64,000 nucleotides of DNA from Massariosphaeria phaeospora (taxonomy: Eukaryota; Ascomycota; Dothideomycetes; Pleosporales): positions 124,001 to 188,000 of the forward strand of contig JAADJZ010000009.1 in the NCBI GenBank assembly GCA_011032825.1, written 5' to 3'. The position numbers and the translations under genes are program-made. The stretch's first letter is position 1. Every line of letters starts with the position of its first letter. A model generated the notes under the pieces. The model saw nothing but the letters and a program-made list of their open reading frames with translations, was not told where the DNA came from and did no database searches. Shown in pieces: positions 10,654 to 20,717 of this stretch.

Positions 10654-10849
10654 TGCTGCGCTGTGTGTGCTGTGATAGGTGGAAGGTGTATTATATCTCC
10701 ACTCTTGATGATCTCTCCACACTGACATCTTGTATAAGAGGATAAAGTCCACATCTCCCCCTTTTGTCCTAAGCTCTGGAACCTATAGGCGAGATCGGTG
10801 ACTGTCTGATAGCATACGTGATGCCGTGTAATTTGAAGCTTGGTAGCTC

Positions 10850-11605
10850 TCAACCCCCACCGTTAGTTGCCTTTCTTTTCGGCTCCTTCGTTCCATAATG
10901 CTTCAGTGCTTCTTTAATAGAGGTAAGACGGTCGGCTCCAGCAAAGTCGATGATGTTCTTGATGATTTCCCTGGCCCTATTCATTGAATCGACGTCCCGC
11001 ATCGAGGCCTGGAAAAACATCTCCGTATGGTGGACTAGATGGCCCGCTTCGTCGCCACTCCGCCAGTGCACCCAGAAGAAGATGGGCTCAATATTGCAGG
11101 TAATGGAGAAGTGGCTCGTCTCGATTGTCGAGGGTGGACGATCGTACGCGGCGTGGTATAGGCGGTAGAGATAATTGACAATGGCAGCTCCGTCGCGCGC
11201 GCCCTCGCATCGAGCGTGGAGCTGGGTCTGGCTAGATGTAGGCACTGTCTATTGGTTAATGAGAAAGAGGAAGTGCATAATTGGAGTTAGGATCGCGTGG
11301 TGGATAAGTGTCTCCTTGGCTGCTGTGAATGGTCTGCTCTTTGGAAACATGACATCGGCGTCCCGGCGGGCGGGGTAAGCTAGGGATATATCAGGTATTG
11401 GTTACGTGAAAGACTTGTGGCTCGCATTGAGCTCCGTGGACGGAACAGGTGGTAGAAAGACATCCTCAAGGTCGACTTGAGGCCTGGCAATGATGTGACA
11501 GCAATTTGACTCATCATATTCGGCTTCAGGGAAGAGACATGGCTTCAGCAGATCGATCGCAGCCTGTTTGTTCCGCAGTGCAGCAATTCTTTGCCTTCTA
11601 ACCAC
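10850..11605 (-). pseudogene. Nonsense-mutated PD-(D/E)XK-like fungal hypothetical gene
   Basis: One reading frame runs from 11605 down to 10850, interrupted by TAA at 11404-11402 and TAG at 11248-11246. Continuity across the stops is convincing: KSFT*PIPDISLAYPARRDA and FLINQ*TVPTSSQTQLHARC. Both stops become CAA/CAG by one T-to-C change. The C-terminal part (FSITCNIEPIFFWVHW, then HHTEMFF and NIIDF..DRLTSIKEALKHY) resembles the end of fungal PD-(D/E)XK-type hypothetical proteins, where the nuclease-like domain is followed by a helical tail. The 5' end above 11605 is unclear because another TAG is met. It is either a pseudogene or a gene with very short unseen introns; the family call is tentative. 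Confidence 0.55.
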
Positions 11606-12096
11606 CTTCTAGCCCCGCGGAGTTGCCAGGCCGCGGGATGCCACGATTGGACTCTCAACGTGTGCCGCCAAGTCGGCTGGGAGAGGCGTGCCCCGGTCAA
11701 CCTCGATTTTGTAGGCCCGGCCGTCTCCATTGGCGGAATTGCGCTGTTGCTGGTGCTTGAACCGGAACATCTGCTGTGGCGGCCTTCAAAGGCGCGAAGG
11801 TTCTTGGAGGTGAGTGGAGCAACAAGAACCAAGGACAACTGGGCGGGTGCAGAGCCATAGCGTCGTTTGAAGAGTGTTTGCGGTGGGAGAAGAGCGAGAA
11901 GCGGAGCGATGATTGCGGGGTTGCCGTTGAGACGCGTCTCGGACTTAAGTTATGCCAATCTCCGACGGCGCGTAGGCACGTGCGCCAAGCCTCCCCGGCC
12001 CCGCTCACTCCCACTGCGAAAAGGCTCCAGCCCGCATCCACTCCCTCCCATTCTGTGACTGTCAACGTCCGGCAGTCACGTCTGGCGATCCTGACC
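11606..12096. other. Divergent intergenic region
   Basis: 491 bases between the minus-strand pseudogene and the plus-strand 2EXR-like gene. Open frames exist on both strands but none looks convincing. It may hold an unresolved first exon of the pseudogene. Confidence 0.35.
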
Positions 12097-13377
12097 ATGG
12101 CTTCCCGTAGTACCCGCCTGCGTGCTGCCCAACTTCCTCAGGTCATTGCAGACCCAGATTCGCCTCTCAACTACACGCCTCGCCTCTCACGACGAGCCCA
12201 CCACACCTCCTGGAACCATTACACGATAGGAAACCACGTCATCAGCAGTGATGCAGAGCGCAGTACTGAGGCATATCCTTCTGTCATCGTCGACATCTGC
12301 ACCAAGGGGGCTACGCTCGTGTATGCCGTGGTCGCGAGGCTTTATGACCACAGCGCAGCTCTGGATAGAATCGACCAGGGCGTGTCTGCGGGACCCGGTG
12401 TCTCGGCCTTATCCTGCCCTCACCAGTCGCACTTCGTTATCAGCAACGACTTTGAAGCGGTACATTTCCAGCATCTTGCACCGTGGAACCAGAACCTCTT
12501 CCTCCAGCAATCTGTTTCATCTGACGTCTATTTCAATCTCTCCACCCAATGCGTCGACAGACTTCCAGACGCCGCATCGGATATCAAGAAAGGCCTTGAA
12601 GGCCAGCCTCACCAGTTCGCCTATTTCATGAAACTACCCCGCGAGATACGCGACTTGATTTATCAGGCTGCTCTTGAGAATCCGGAGGATTCCACAAACC
12701 ATTTCCTGGCCTATCGTCATTCGCGTCCTGTCCAGTTCTTCGAAACCCCCGGGCTTCTGGGGCCGACGACAAAACAGGTCCATCATGAAGTTATGGATTG
12801 TCTCTATCGCACGAAGACACCAGTGCTCGTTCAATTGTCGAGAGGCCGCACACGTGATAAACTCGGGCGCCGGTTACTTCATGAGTCTACACGATTCCAA
12901 AACCATTGTGCCCAGTTGACTCTGGCCTATGATCAAGTTTTCGACATCACCTACCAATATGGGAAGAGCTTGATGAGATTCAACCTTCCGCTGCTTATCA
13001 TGCGCTATCAAAGTTTCAAGTTTCGCCATACGCGGGCTTCTTTACACGTCTGCATTGAGCTGGAAGGGCGTCAAGCTAGTGAGGCGTCGCTACACACATT
13101 GAATATGGCCCTGCATCTTGCACCAGGCATGTGTAGTCTCGCCTCTCTTGCTGAAAAGTCCGGCTTCGAGGTCACTTGGGGTCCGTACCGCGATTATCGA
13201 GAAGAAGCCATACAGCCTTTTGACAAGGTATTCCTGGAGCGCGTGTACGATTGCATCCGCACGCATTCCAAAAATGGACCTGATAGCTACAACCAGAGTG
13301 AAAACCTTCGTTGCTTGAGTTACCTGGCAGATGATGATACCGCAGTCTCTGAGGAACGAGGGAGTACTACGGCATAA
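12097..13377 (+). CDS. 2EXR / F-box-like domain protein
   Basis: A 426-codon open frame starts at ATG 12097 (gaccATGg). Upstream in-frame sequence to 11776 is open but lacks a convincing start. Around residue 177 is FMKLPREIRDLIYQAAL, the LPxEIRxxIY signature of the 2EXR/F-box-like family expanded in filamentous fungi. It is followed by the usual pattern of an aromatic stretch (FLAYRHSRPVQFF), a KQVHHEVMDCLY segment and a Leu/His-rich tail. The N-terminal ~170 residues are unlike the family and Ser/His-rich. Members are thought to act as substrate adaptors, but function here is unproven. No intron is required. Confidence 0.72.
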   Translation: MASRSTRLRAAQLPQVIADPDSPLNYTPRLSRRAHHTSWNHYTIGNHVISSDAERSTEAYPSVIVDICTKGATLVYAVVARLYDHSAALDRIDQGVSAGPGVSALSCPHQSHFVISNDFEAVHFQHLAPWNQNLFLQQSVSSDVYFNLSTQCVDRLPDAASDIKKGLEGQPHQFAYFMKLPREIRDLIYQAALENPEDSTNHFLAYRHSRPVQFFETPGLLGPTTKQVHHEVMDCLYRTKTPVLVQLSRGRTRDKLGRRLLHESTRFQNHCAQLTLAYDQVFDITYQYGKSLMRFNLPLLIMRYQSFKFRHTRASLHVCIELEGRQASEASLHTLNMALHLAPGMCSLASLAEKSGFEVTWGPYRDYREEAIQPFDKVFLERVYDCIRTHSKNGPDSYNQSENLRCLSYLADDDTAVSEERGSTTA

Positions 13378-14084
13378 GGGGAACACAAGCTGACTCCGGC
13401 GCAGAGGGTTCCATGCACTTTTTCCGATTCTGGTCGTACGCTAGCATTTTCCCTGAACATTGCCCGCTTCTACTCACTGGTAGTAGGCGCTATGTGAGAT
13501 CGAGCTCATCTCATTGTTTCTTATTTCTCTTGCCTGGAGCACGGCCGCCGATTAACCGGTACAAGTGTCAAATACCTCGACACTCCTCTTTGTACATCAA
13601 CGGGTCTCACTCGAGCCGCCAATTCGATATAATCCATCCTATCAGTTAGTAGAAATTCTCATGAGGGGTTGATAGTACTCCAGTCAAACATCTTGTTATG
13701 CTCGCATCTCAGTGCACTCGCCACCGATACCGGTGGATTCACTGTCTTTGCGATCTCGCGCCTTACATCACGAGTAAGTATTGAATTGTATTCTCAGAAA
13801 TGGAAAGCTCACATGGATTAGCTTGCACGGTTCAGTTTAGTTTGTGTGAATTGCTTCATTGCACTATGGTTCTTCTTTAATCTCCCCTACGGCATCTCTG
13901 ACGGGCGGGCTCTGCTCTTCTCCGAAGGGCGGCGAGCCTTCACGTCTTCCAACTTCGCTCTTTCGTCTCTCGCTTTTCGATGGAATCACACACGATGTTC
14001 ATTTGTTGAAAGTTTGCACATCTATTATGACATGAACTGTTTTCCTTTGAGTTTCCAGCGTTCCAATACCTACAGGCTAGTAGA
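13378..14084. other. Convergent intergenic region
   Basis: 707 bases between two convergent genes. I see no supported gene, RNA or repeat. Confidence 0.4.
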
Positions 14085-14951
14085 CTAGTCAGTAGGGGTG
14101 CAGAGAACTATGGATAGCCAGTCGCTGCGGGCGCGCGTAGTCGGGTTCGACGGGGCGTTATTTAGCGACGACGAAGATGCCATGCTGCTCTGGCGGATGG
14201 TCGACAGTTGGCTGGGGACGCTGCTCAGCGTCGAGGACGACGCAATACTGCTCTGGCGGACCGGGGAAGATGCCCGTTCGCTGGGAGCACGCTGACTCAG
14301 GTTCGACGGCACGCTGCTCAGCGTCGAGCCCGAAGAAAGAGACTGACTGCGAACTAAGTTAGCCTGCCCATTCAAGGAGTTTGGCGGCATGCTAGGAATC
14401 GAACGTTTACCATCTGATGATGGGCCCGGAGATTTCGGACTGCCGACACCTCCACCATGATTCGGATCGTCGTCGTTATCCACACTGCCTTCGTCATCCA
14501 CGCTGCCGTCGTCATCCACGCTGCCCTCGTCCCGCGGAAGGTGCCCCGGCACGATACCGCAAAACTGCACGCCATTCCGATCGAGAAAGTACGCAGGCCG
14601 CCAGCACTGGTGCCCAGCCTGAATGCGCACCTCGCACCGCCGCGAGTACTGCCTGAACGTAAAGTGGCGCAGCGTCGGCGCACCCCAGTCCTGATACCCG
14701 GGCTCGGCCAGAGCCTGCGCGCGCGTCCACCAGTTGTCGTGCTCCTTCGGGTAGCAGTGCCGGAAGCACAGCTGGCGGCCGTTGACATCGAAGGGCGCGG
14801 GCCGCAGGCATTGGGTTTGCCGCGGGGGGTGGAATTCGCAGCGCAGGGCGCCGTTGCGGAAGGTGAGGCGCGTGGCAGCGTTGGGGACGTTGTAGTTGGG
14901 TTCTTGGGCGGCGTAGGACCGGGACCACCATTGGGGGTGGCAGCTGCGCAT
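14085..14951 (-). CDS. Cys-rich protein with two tandem Cys/His modules and Ser-rich tail
   Basis: 288 codons from ATG 14951; the frame stays open ~50 nt further upstream without another ATG, so a longer start via an intron is possible. Two similar ~65-residue modules are visible. Each runs RCE, then 7-8 residues, QCxRPA, then DxNGxQxC and a His, preceded by a Tyr/Trp-rich part. The repeated Cys/His spacing suggests metal binding or paired disulfides; no signal peptide is evident. After ~165 the sequence becomes acidic (DEGSVDDDGSVDDEGS), then a low-complexity tail with repeated SSSTLSSVPS units. I know no named family with this pattern. Confidence 0.6.
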   Translation of the reverse strand: MRSCHPQWWSRSYAAQEPNYNVPNAATRLTFRNGALRCEFHPPRQTQCLRPAPFDVNGRQLCFRHCYPKEHDNWWTRAQALAEPGYQDWGAPTLRHFTFRQYSRRCEVRIQAGHQCWRPAYFLDRNGVQFCGIVPGHLPRDEGSVDDDGSVDDEGSVDNDDDPNHGGGVGSPKSPGPSSDGKRSIPSMPPNSLNGQANLVRSQSLSSGSTLSSVPSNLSQRAPSERASSPVRQSSIASSSTLSSVPSQLSTIRQSSMASSSSLNNAPSNPTTRARSDWLSIVLCTPTD

Positions 14952-15511
14952 TTTGCAGTAGAGTGGTGTGTCTGTCTGTGGGTGGAACGGTGGGTTTTGC
15001 AATAGGAGGAGTGCGGAGCTGTGTGCGGAGCTGTGTGCGGAGCGTTGCTTGGTAACCCCTAGGGTGTGAAGGGAAAGTGGAATCGAAATCTCTGTGCTTG
15101 GGTTGAATTATATATGGTGGTTGAGAAAGTCGAGATATATATGCATTGTGCACGCACAGGGCCGGTACAGTATTGTCGACCAAGTGCGCGTACATGGTTG
15201 AGCTGCGGACGGACGCGGCGATAGTTGTATATGTGCATGCACAATGTTGGAGAGAGGTGGGGAAGAGGAGAGGGTGGTTGTGAGAGTATACTGCGCGTAT
15301 GCATGTGTGGCTGAGGACGATCAGAGGAAGTACAGACGGACGGCGGTAGATACTATTGGGTTTGGTTTGGTTCAAGTTCGGGGATCGAGACAAAGTGGCG
15401 GGGGAAGACTGTAGGTTGGCTCTCATCTATCCAAAGGGGAACTTGGAAAAAATCAATCTGTAGTTTCTATACGCTCAAAACAGGTACACTGCGTGCAGGA
15501 TACCTAGGGCC
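14952..15511. other. Intergenic region
   Basis: 560 bases separating two minus-strand genes. A long antisense-looking open frame is not supported by codon pattern or homology. GTGCATGCAC-type palindromes occur near 15233 but nothing certain. Confidence 0.35.
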
Positions 15512-16184
15512 CTACGGGCATCGATCGCGTGCCTGCCAGCACTTTCCCTCCCCATGCTCATGAAACCTGCACCGCCCACTCCGCAAGAACCGCTCCCAAG
15601 TCTCCCGTCCAGCCTCCCCCTCCGGCAGCTTAGCCAGCCCTTCATCGTACGTCCGCTCCAGCTCCTCAACCATAAACGACGCGCGATTGCGCCGTGGATC
15701 ATGATTCAACGCCCACACGAAGCCCAACAGCCGCTCCATCTGCGTGACCGGGTGCGCGTGCGCAATGTCGTCGAAGTACTGGATGCGGAAGAACTGCGTG
15801 CCGTACCAGTCGAGGTATTCGGCCATGGCGTCGACGAGCGCGTTGCGGAAGTCGGCGGCGCCCGGGGTGTCCGGTTCGAGGTCCTCCAGCGCGTACCGGT
15901 ATGCGGCGAATAGAGCTTTCGTCTCAGTGTGTATCTCATGGGCTCGCTGACATCTTTGGTCGGGCGCCGAGACTACGCGCGTTTGGATCGTGCCGGTTAG
16001 GGTCCAGTGGTCGAAGGTAGCGCGTGGTGAGGCGTCGCTGGGCAGTGGACTCGAGCGTACGATGTGGGGGCGCATCGGGTGCGTGGAGGGAGGAGCGCGG
16101 TTGAGGGGCTTGGGCTTCGAACGCTGATGGTTCCTCGTCGCTGTCATCGTCGACGTTGTAGTAGGGGTTGAAACACGAACCCAT
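15512..16184 (-). CDS. Predicted N-myristoylated small protein, two exons
   Basis: Exon 1 16184-16061 and exon 2 15972-15512 join to 194 residues. The 88-nt intron (GTACGC..CTAAC..GTAG) has a textbook fungal branch site and resolves an otherwise unexplained frame change. The protein begins MGSCFNPYYN: Gly2 and Ser6-like spacing with Cys4 fit dual N-myristoylation and palmitoylation, so a membrane-peripheral location is inferred. An acidic DDDSDEE follows, then a helical domain (AYRYALEDLEPDTPGAADF, MAEYLDWYGTQFFRIQYFDD, MERLLGFVWAL) and a Cys/His tail (CRFHEHGEGKC). The family is not recognised. An alternative unspliced frame reaching 16432 has a low-complexity N-terminus and is less likely. 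Confidence 0.68.
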
Positions 16185-16593
16185 GCTGCTGAGAGAGAGG
16201 GGCACGCGAGCTGAGCTGAGCTGAGCTGAGCTGGAGGCGTGTGGTGTGTGGTTTGTGAGGTTCTGGCGTAGCGTGCGTGAGGTGTGTAGATGGGGAGTTT
16301 GGTAAAGGCCCGCGAGGAGGTGGTATGCGTTTGAGGCGTGGTTGCAGTGTTGAGTGAAGATGATTGATTTTCGGCGGAGGGAAAGAGGGAATGGAGCGAG
16401 TTGAATAGTGGACCTACGCTAGTGATTTTCATCGTACCATGGGTGGGGAAATGGCTACCGGAGCGGAGTCATCACTATTCCATTGCCCACATAAGATCTC
16501 TGCAGCGAATGCGATGAGTGTGATTTGTTTCTCGTGAGTGTTGCGAAGTTTTCGATTTTTTCGTGCGAGCTAGATTTTCGCGTTGATATGCAT
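16185..16593. other. Intergenic region
   Basis: 409 bases upstream of the MGSCF gene, with a short (AGCTG)n run near 16210-16232. No gene is seen. Confidence 0.4.
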
Positions 16594-17058
16594 CTACCGC
16601 GACTCGACTTTAGTCCTCGACGACCTCTCACATACTTGACTCTCCTGCACGCTAATCTCCCTCAAGAACGCAGCCAACTCGTCCTCGTCCCACATACCCC
16701 TCGCAACCAGCACCGCAGCCTCTATTATCCGGCCATTCCCTGCATCTAGCATTTCCATCTCCACCAGCACCTCCGGTCGTATGCGCCACCCGTTCATCTT
16801 GAGCAGTGCATGCGCGGCCAGCATGCCGACACGCTTGTTGCCATCCATGAAGGCGTGGTTGGTGATGAGTCGCGTAGCGAGGATAGCGGCGAGAGCGTGG
16901 ATCGACGTCGTGGCGCCGAAGTGGAAGTTGTTGGCCGGGGCGTCGAGGGCAGAGGCGAAGAGCGTGGGCTGGGTGGGGGAGGCGGCGAGGATGGAGCGGC
17001 GGTAGAGGTGCGAGAGTTGGTGGGCGGTGAGGAAGCGGATGGGCGTGAGGGCGGGCAT
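16594..17058 (-). CDS. Doc/Fic-family protein
   Basis: An intronless 154-codon gene starts at ATG 17058. It contains HAFMDGNKR (residues ~68-76), the complete Fic motif HxFx(D/E)GN(K/G)R in the form typical of bacterial death-on-curing (Doc) proteins. The N-terminal FLTAHQLSHLYRRSI and downstream GMLAAHALLKMNGW also follow the Doc pattern, and the length is close to bacterial Doc (~126). Fic proteins transfer AMP, phosphate or related groups to target proteins; the Doc subclass phosphorylates EF-Tu. No antitoxin-like partner is visible beside it. Small size, lack of introns and bacterial-type sequence suggest old horizontal transfer, as for other fungal Fic/Doc genes. Activity and target are unknown. 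Confidence 0.85.
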   Translation of the reverse strand: MPALTPIRFLTAHQLSHLYRRSILAASPTQPTLFASALDAPANNFHFGATTSIHALAAILATRLITNHAFMDGNKRVGMLAAHALLKMNGWRIRPEVLVEMEMLDAGNGRIIEAAVLVARGMWDEDELAAFLREISVQESQVCERSSRTKVESR

Positions 17059-17443
17059 GCTGGGCGTTGGATGGGTTTGAAGGGCTCGAAGAGTGGCTTA
17101 GTGGGCTGTTGGTAGGTGGTGGTGGGGAGATTAGGAGGTTAGGGGTTGGGGGTTGGGGTGGCTGGATAGAAATCGAAAATGAGACTTGTAACGCCTTTAC
17201 TAAGCCGTTAGTATTGTTAGCAGGACTGACTGCCTGCGCGCAGCTTCGCGTTCCAATGGCCACAATACACACGGTTGCCTCGCGAATGTCATGAACCTAT
17301 AGAGCAGGAAGTAGAATCGCATGTCTTCATTTCATGTTGGATCAGAGTCACTTAGAGGGGTTGAGAGATCGCCAAGGAAGAACATTGATCGTAGTTGAAG
17401 TCCACTGCCTCGATATCAGCACTATGCGCTAGTCTTCCACCTT
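17059..17443. other. Intergenic region
   Basis: 385 bases between two minus-strand genes, with no supported feature. Confidence 0.4.
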
Positions 17444-18065
17444 TCACATGTCCTCCAGCTTTTTCAAAACGTGCCGCATTTCATGCCAGCTCTCATGTGC
17501 AAACTGGGTGAACCTGTCTGTGCACTGTTAATACACGGACCGACGCTCCCAAACTTACAATGCATACCGTCAGGCGTTACATTCAAAGCCACCGAGTGCG
17601 TCTTGCCAAAGAGGTACAATGTCGCTGGGCTCGTGTTCGCATTTGACGGACGGGGCAGGTCGTGCTGGATCACGAACCGCGGATACGGCGCCATCGCTGA
17701 ACATCCATCAGGATCAGTTCAATGCCATAGAGTAGAACTGAAAGCAAGCTAGTTCATCGAAACTCACCATGCGCAAAGTGGCGCGTGTCGTGGTAGAAGA
17801 TCAGCGGCAGAATCTCCGAGTCCGAGGACAAAGACAGCCCCTGGGCCGCGCACGAAGCGCGAAATGCATGTCCAGCATCGACGGGGAGCATGAACGAGGA
17901 CTGGTATGGGTCGTCGGCCGCTGAGAGCGTGATGTCGACTTTCTGGGTTACCAGACGGTTCTCAGGGGTCCGGACGATGAACTCCGCTGACTTGCTGTAG
18001 AAGGACCGACGCATGAAAGGGGTGTGCAATCGTCTAACGGCCGGTCTGGATATGGTGGATAGCAT
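17444..18065 (-). CDS. Small hypothetical protein, three exons, likely mitochondrial
   Basis: Exons 18065-17768, 17696-17559 and 17517-17444 (minus) join in frame to 169 residues. Introns are 71 and 41 nt with GTGAGT/GTAAGT donors; the last exon (RFTQFAHESWHEMRHVLKKL and a short tail) would be missed without splicing. The N-terminus is basic and Ser/Arg-rich with no acidic residues for ~25 residues (AVRRLHTPFMRRSFYS), like a mitochondrial presequence. The body contains LPLIFYHDTRHFAHG and FVIQHDLPRPSNANT. I do not recognise the family. Acceptor choice in intron 2 was made because it alone gives a long sensible ending. Confidence 0.65.
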
Positions 18066-18592
18066 GGTGCTGGCTGACGTGTTTGGGCGTGGGTGTCGTG
18101 GGTAGAGGGTTGCGGTAGAAGCGTGGGATGATCGCCCAATTAGCGGGCTTGGCAGGCACGATGGCGGTACAGCCAATTAGGTGGGGAGAGGGGATTATCG
18201 CTTTCTAGCAACGCAGCATCCTCGATATTTCTATTGAGGACCCACGGCAGCGAGTCTAATCCACCGAATAGCGGTAGAAAATTATGCCTTGCATGTTTGA
18301 TTCGGCTGAAGAGTAAGACAGCCGGATCGAAGGTTCAGCCGCATAGCGTCATCCCACGCTCTTGGCTGCAGCTCCTGCAGGAACCGCGCGAGGCAACGCG
18401 GGGCAACGCGGGGTAGTTTGCACTGAGCGGAGCGACTTCCCATTGGCCGGGCAGGGGCTCTGTGCCAAGCACTGTCGACGACAACCCAAGTTGCTGCCTG
18501 CTTAAAAGCTCTTCTCTGCCCCACTTCACCTCACAACACCTCACAACACCTACCTCGCAACCACACACCTGCGCCGGCCGAGTCTACGATCA
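18066..18592. other. Divergent promoter region
   Basis: 527 bases between divergently transcribed genes at 18065 (minus) and 18593 (plus). A repeated CCTCACAACA run lies at ~18529-18550, just before the plus-strand start. No gene is seen. Confidence 0.4.
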
Positions 18593-19876
18593 ATGTCGAT
18601 GTCCAACGTTGAGGGCTCGCCATTCTCTGATCACGCCCGTTCGGAACGCCCCTGGACTCGTGGTATCGAGTTGCCCGATTCTGGTCACACTCGTTCGGAA
18701 CCCCGCTGGACTCGCCCAGATACTCCTGAAATCGAATTGACTGATTCTCCGACTCCGTCGCCTCCGCAGGACGTCTTCAAGGTCTTCAAATTAATTTCAA
18801 GCATCTATCAAGGGCTCCACAATTCAGAGATCGACGAATACCGCTTTCCCTTCTCGCCTGTCCAATTCGAACAGTTGCAGAAGGAGATTTCCCGGGATTC
18901 GAAGCTCGAGGACTGGGTTGAGTGCAAGTTGCGCTGGGGCTACAGCTCACTGAATGGCGAGCTCGTTATTCGTATGGCTCAGACAATTCATGAGATTGTT
19001 GGGGGTAAACTTGCAGACGTACTCTTCGACGCATTGCGTGCATGCGCCCAGGCTAGTCGCCATGTCACCAACATCGCCAAGTGGTATTCATCCCCCGTCA
19101 AGCTTAGTGACGACTCAGACAAAAGGCATCCCGACGCCTCATTTGCGTATGCGTCAGCCACCCGCCAGCCATTGGTCGTAGAAGTCGCGCATTCGCAGAA
19201 GTACGAAGATGCACGTAAGAAGGCCGAGTGGTACGGTTTCGGCTCTGGGGGTTTGGTTCGCACCATCTTTCTCGTGGACATCGAGTACTGGAACCCTACC
19301 ATGCGACAGAACCCTCCGCCCCGAGTCCGCCGCATCACCTACCAGATCTACCGCATGCGAAATATTCCTCTCCCCAGTGGGGGATTCCGGCTTGAAATGG
19401 AACGTGATAGCGTGCTTCTTCGCGACTCAAGCGGAATCGTCACTCCGGGCAACACGTCCTTCAAACTTTCCGATTTCGTCCCGCATCGCAATTGGAGTGC
19501 GACCGATGTTGATGCCGACATTACGCTTCCACATGCGGACTTTATCGCCCTGATTGAGGCCGCGGAGAAAGTACAAGCTAAGCAGGATAGCGGATTCTCC
19601 CCTGTACCGGTCCCAGCTGAGATAGTGCGTCTTCCGAAATCGCCTCCTACAAAACGATATCGCGACGATGATGATGACGAGGACAACCCCGAGGTGATAC
19701 CGTCGAAGAAGCCAAGGGTCTTTCGAGGAGAGGAGCCAGCCAACCTGGTTGGGCAACAAGATGGTGCGAACCAGGTGGAGCAAGAGGAGGGCGACCAGGA
19801 GGCTCAAGAAGAGGATGGCAGTGAAGAGGAACCAGAATCCGACACTGTCGACGGTGAGACTGATCAGGATGCCTAG
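18593..19876 (+). CDS. PD-(D/E)XK-like fungal protein (paralogue 1)
   Basis: A single 427-codon open frame starts at an ATG right after a C-rich leader. The core reads HPDASFAY, then LVVEVAHSQKYEDARKKAEW, then LVRTIFLVDIEYW. This matches the fungal family with a PD..E-V-x-x-S-Q restriction-endonuclease-like core, where the Lys of ExK is replaced; nuclease activity is therefore uncertain. A helical domain precedes it (WVECKLRWGYSSLNGELVIR). The C-terminus is strongly acidic with KKPR-type basic patches (possible nuclear localisation). The first 50 residues hold an imperfect duplicated RSE(R)PxWTR..IEL(P/T)DS unit. A related, damaged copy lies downstream at 20718-22297 in the same orientation. 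Confidence 0.72.
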   Translation: MSMSNVEGSPFSDHARSERPWTRGIELPDSGHTRSEPRWTRPDTPEIELTDSPTPSPPQDVFKVFKLISSIYQGLHNSEIDEYRFPFSPVQFEQLQKEISRDSKLEDWVECKLRWGYSSLNGELVIRMAQTIHEIVGGKLADVLFDALRACAQASRHVTNIAKWYSSPVKLSDDSDKRHPDASFAYASATRQPLVVEVAHSQKYEDARKKAEWYGFGSGGLVRTIFLVDIEYWNPTMRQNPPPRVRRITYQIYRMRNIPLPSGGFRLEMERDSVLLRDSSGIVTPGNTSFKLSDFVPHRNWSATDVDADITLPHADFIALIEAAEKVQAKQDSGFSPVPVPAEIVRLPKSPPTKRYRDDDDDEDNPEVIPSKKPRVFRGEEPANLVGQQDGANQVEQEEGDQEAQEEDGSEEEPESDTVDGETDQDA

Positions 19877-20717
19877 GGTCGCCAGAAGTGGGGGCCTCTT
19901 TCCCGTGTCCAGTCCATGGTGTCTCGTCCAGAGCTTGAACAATCGGCGTCTTATTTAGCTAGAATCTTGCATGGTACCCGGGGGTAATGGCGTTTCGGGT
20001 GCAGAGCGGCAGCATGTGTTTAACTAGTTCTTGTGGAGCTTGACTGCTTTCAATACATGATGATTATGCGAATGTTTTCTAATGCAGAATTTAAATGAAA
20101 GGTCGCATAGGGATGTACACAGGCGATACGTAAGAGCAGCACTATAGATTAGCATCGAGGAACGCAGGGTCACGGTTCGAAGCATCATTTTGAAACTTCG
20201 AGGACAAACTCAGCCTACAAACTGTTGTTGCGCAGTATCTAGTGCCTAAACCAACAAATGCGGTCTAGGCTTGGCATGGAAAGGGTTTAATTAGTAGCTC
20301 TCTTAACTTTTCCATTCTAGCGTGCCAAAGTCTCTACTCGCAGGAACCTAGTAGATTTGAAGTGCCCACACCGCAGAGCTTAAATGCTTAGTAAAGGAGA
20401 CTGGAATATGTAATGTATGTTCTGCACTATGACCAAGCTCGCTATAACGACAGGCTCTTCTAGAAACAGAATATCTAGAGCTAAAGCGATAATTAGCGCG
20501 CCAATCTAATATAGTAACTTAATACAACTATAAAAAGCTATAACTAATTCTGTATAACTATAGTGTTAACACAATTCTACAAGATATAAGATAAAATCTA
20601 AGTAGCTAGAAACTCTATTTCTATAAGAAGTAGGCATAAGTTAAGTTAGTTAACACTAGAGCTCTGCGGCTAATACAGCGAACCATAGTTCTAATAGCGC
20701 GCTTTACTAAATTTGCG
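19877..20717. other. Intergenic, partly AT-rich
   Basis: 841 bases between the two paralogues. The segment ~20400-20690 is AT-rich with TAG/CTA-dense sequence resembling RIP-altered DNA, and may have removed the 5' end of the next gene. Confidence 0.45.
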
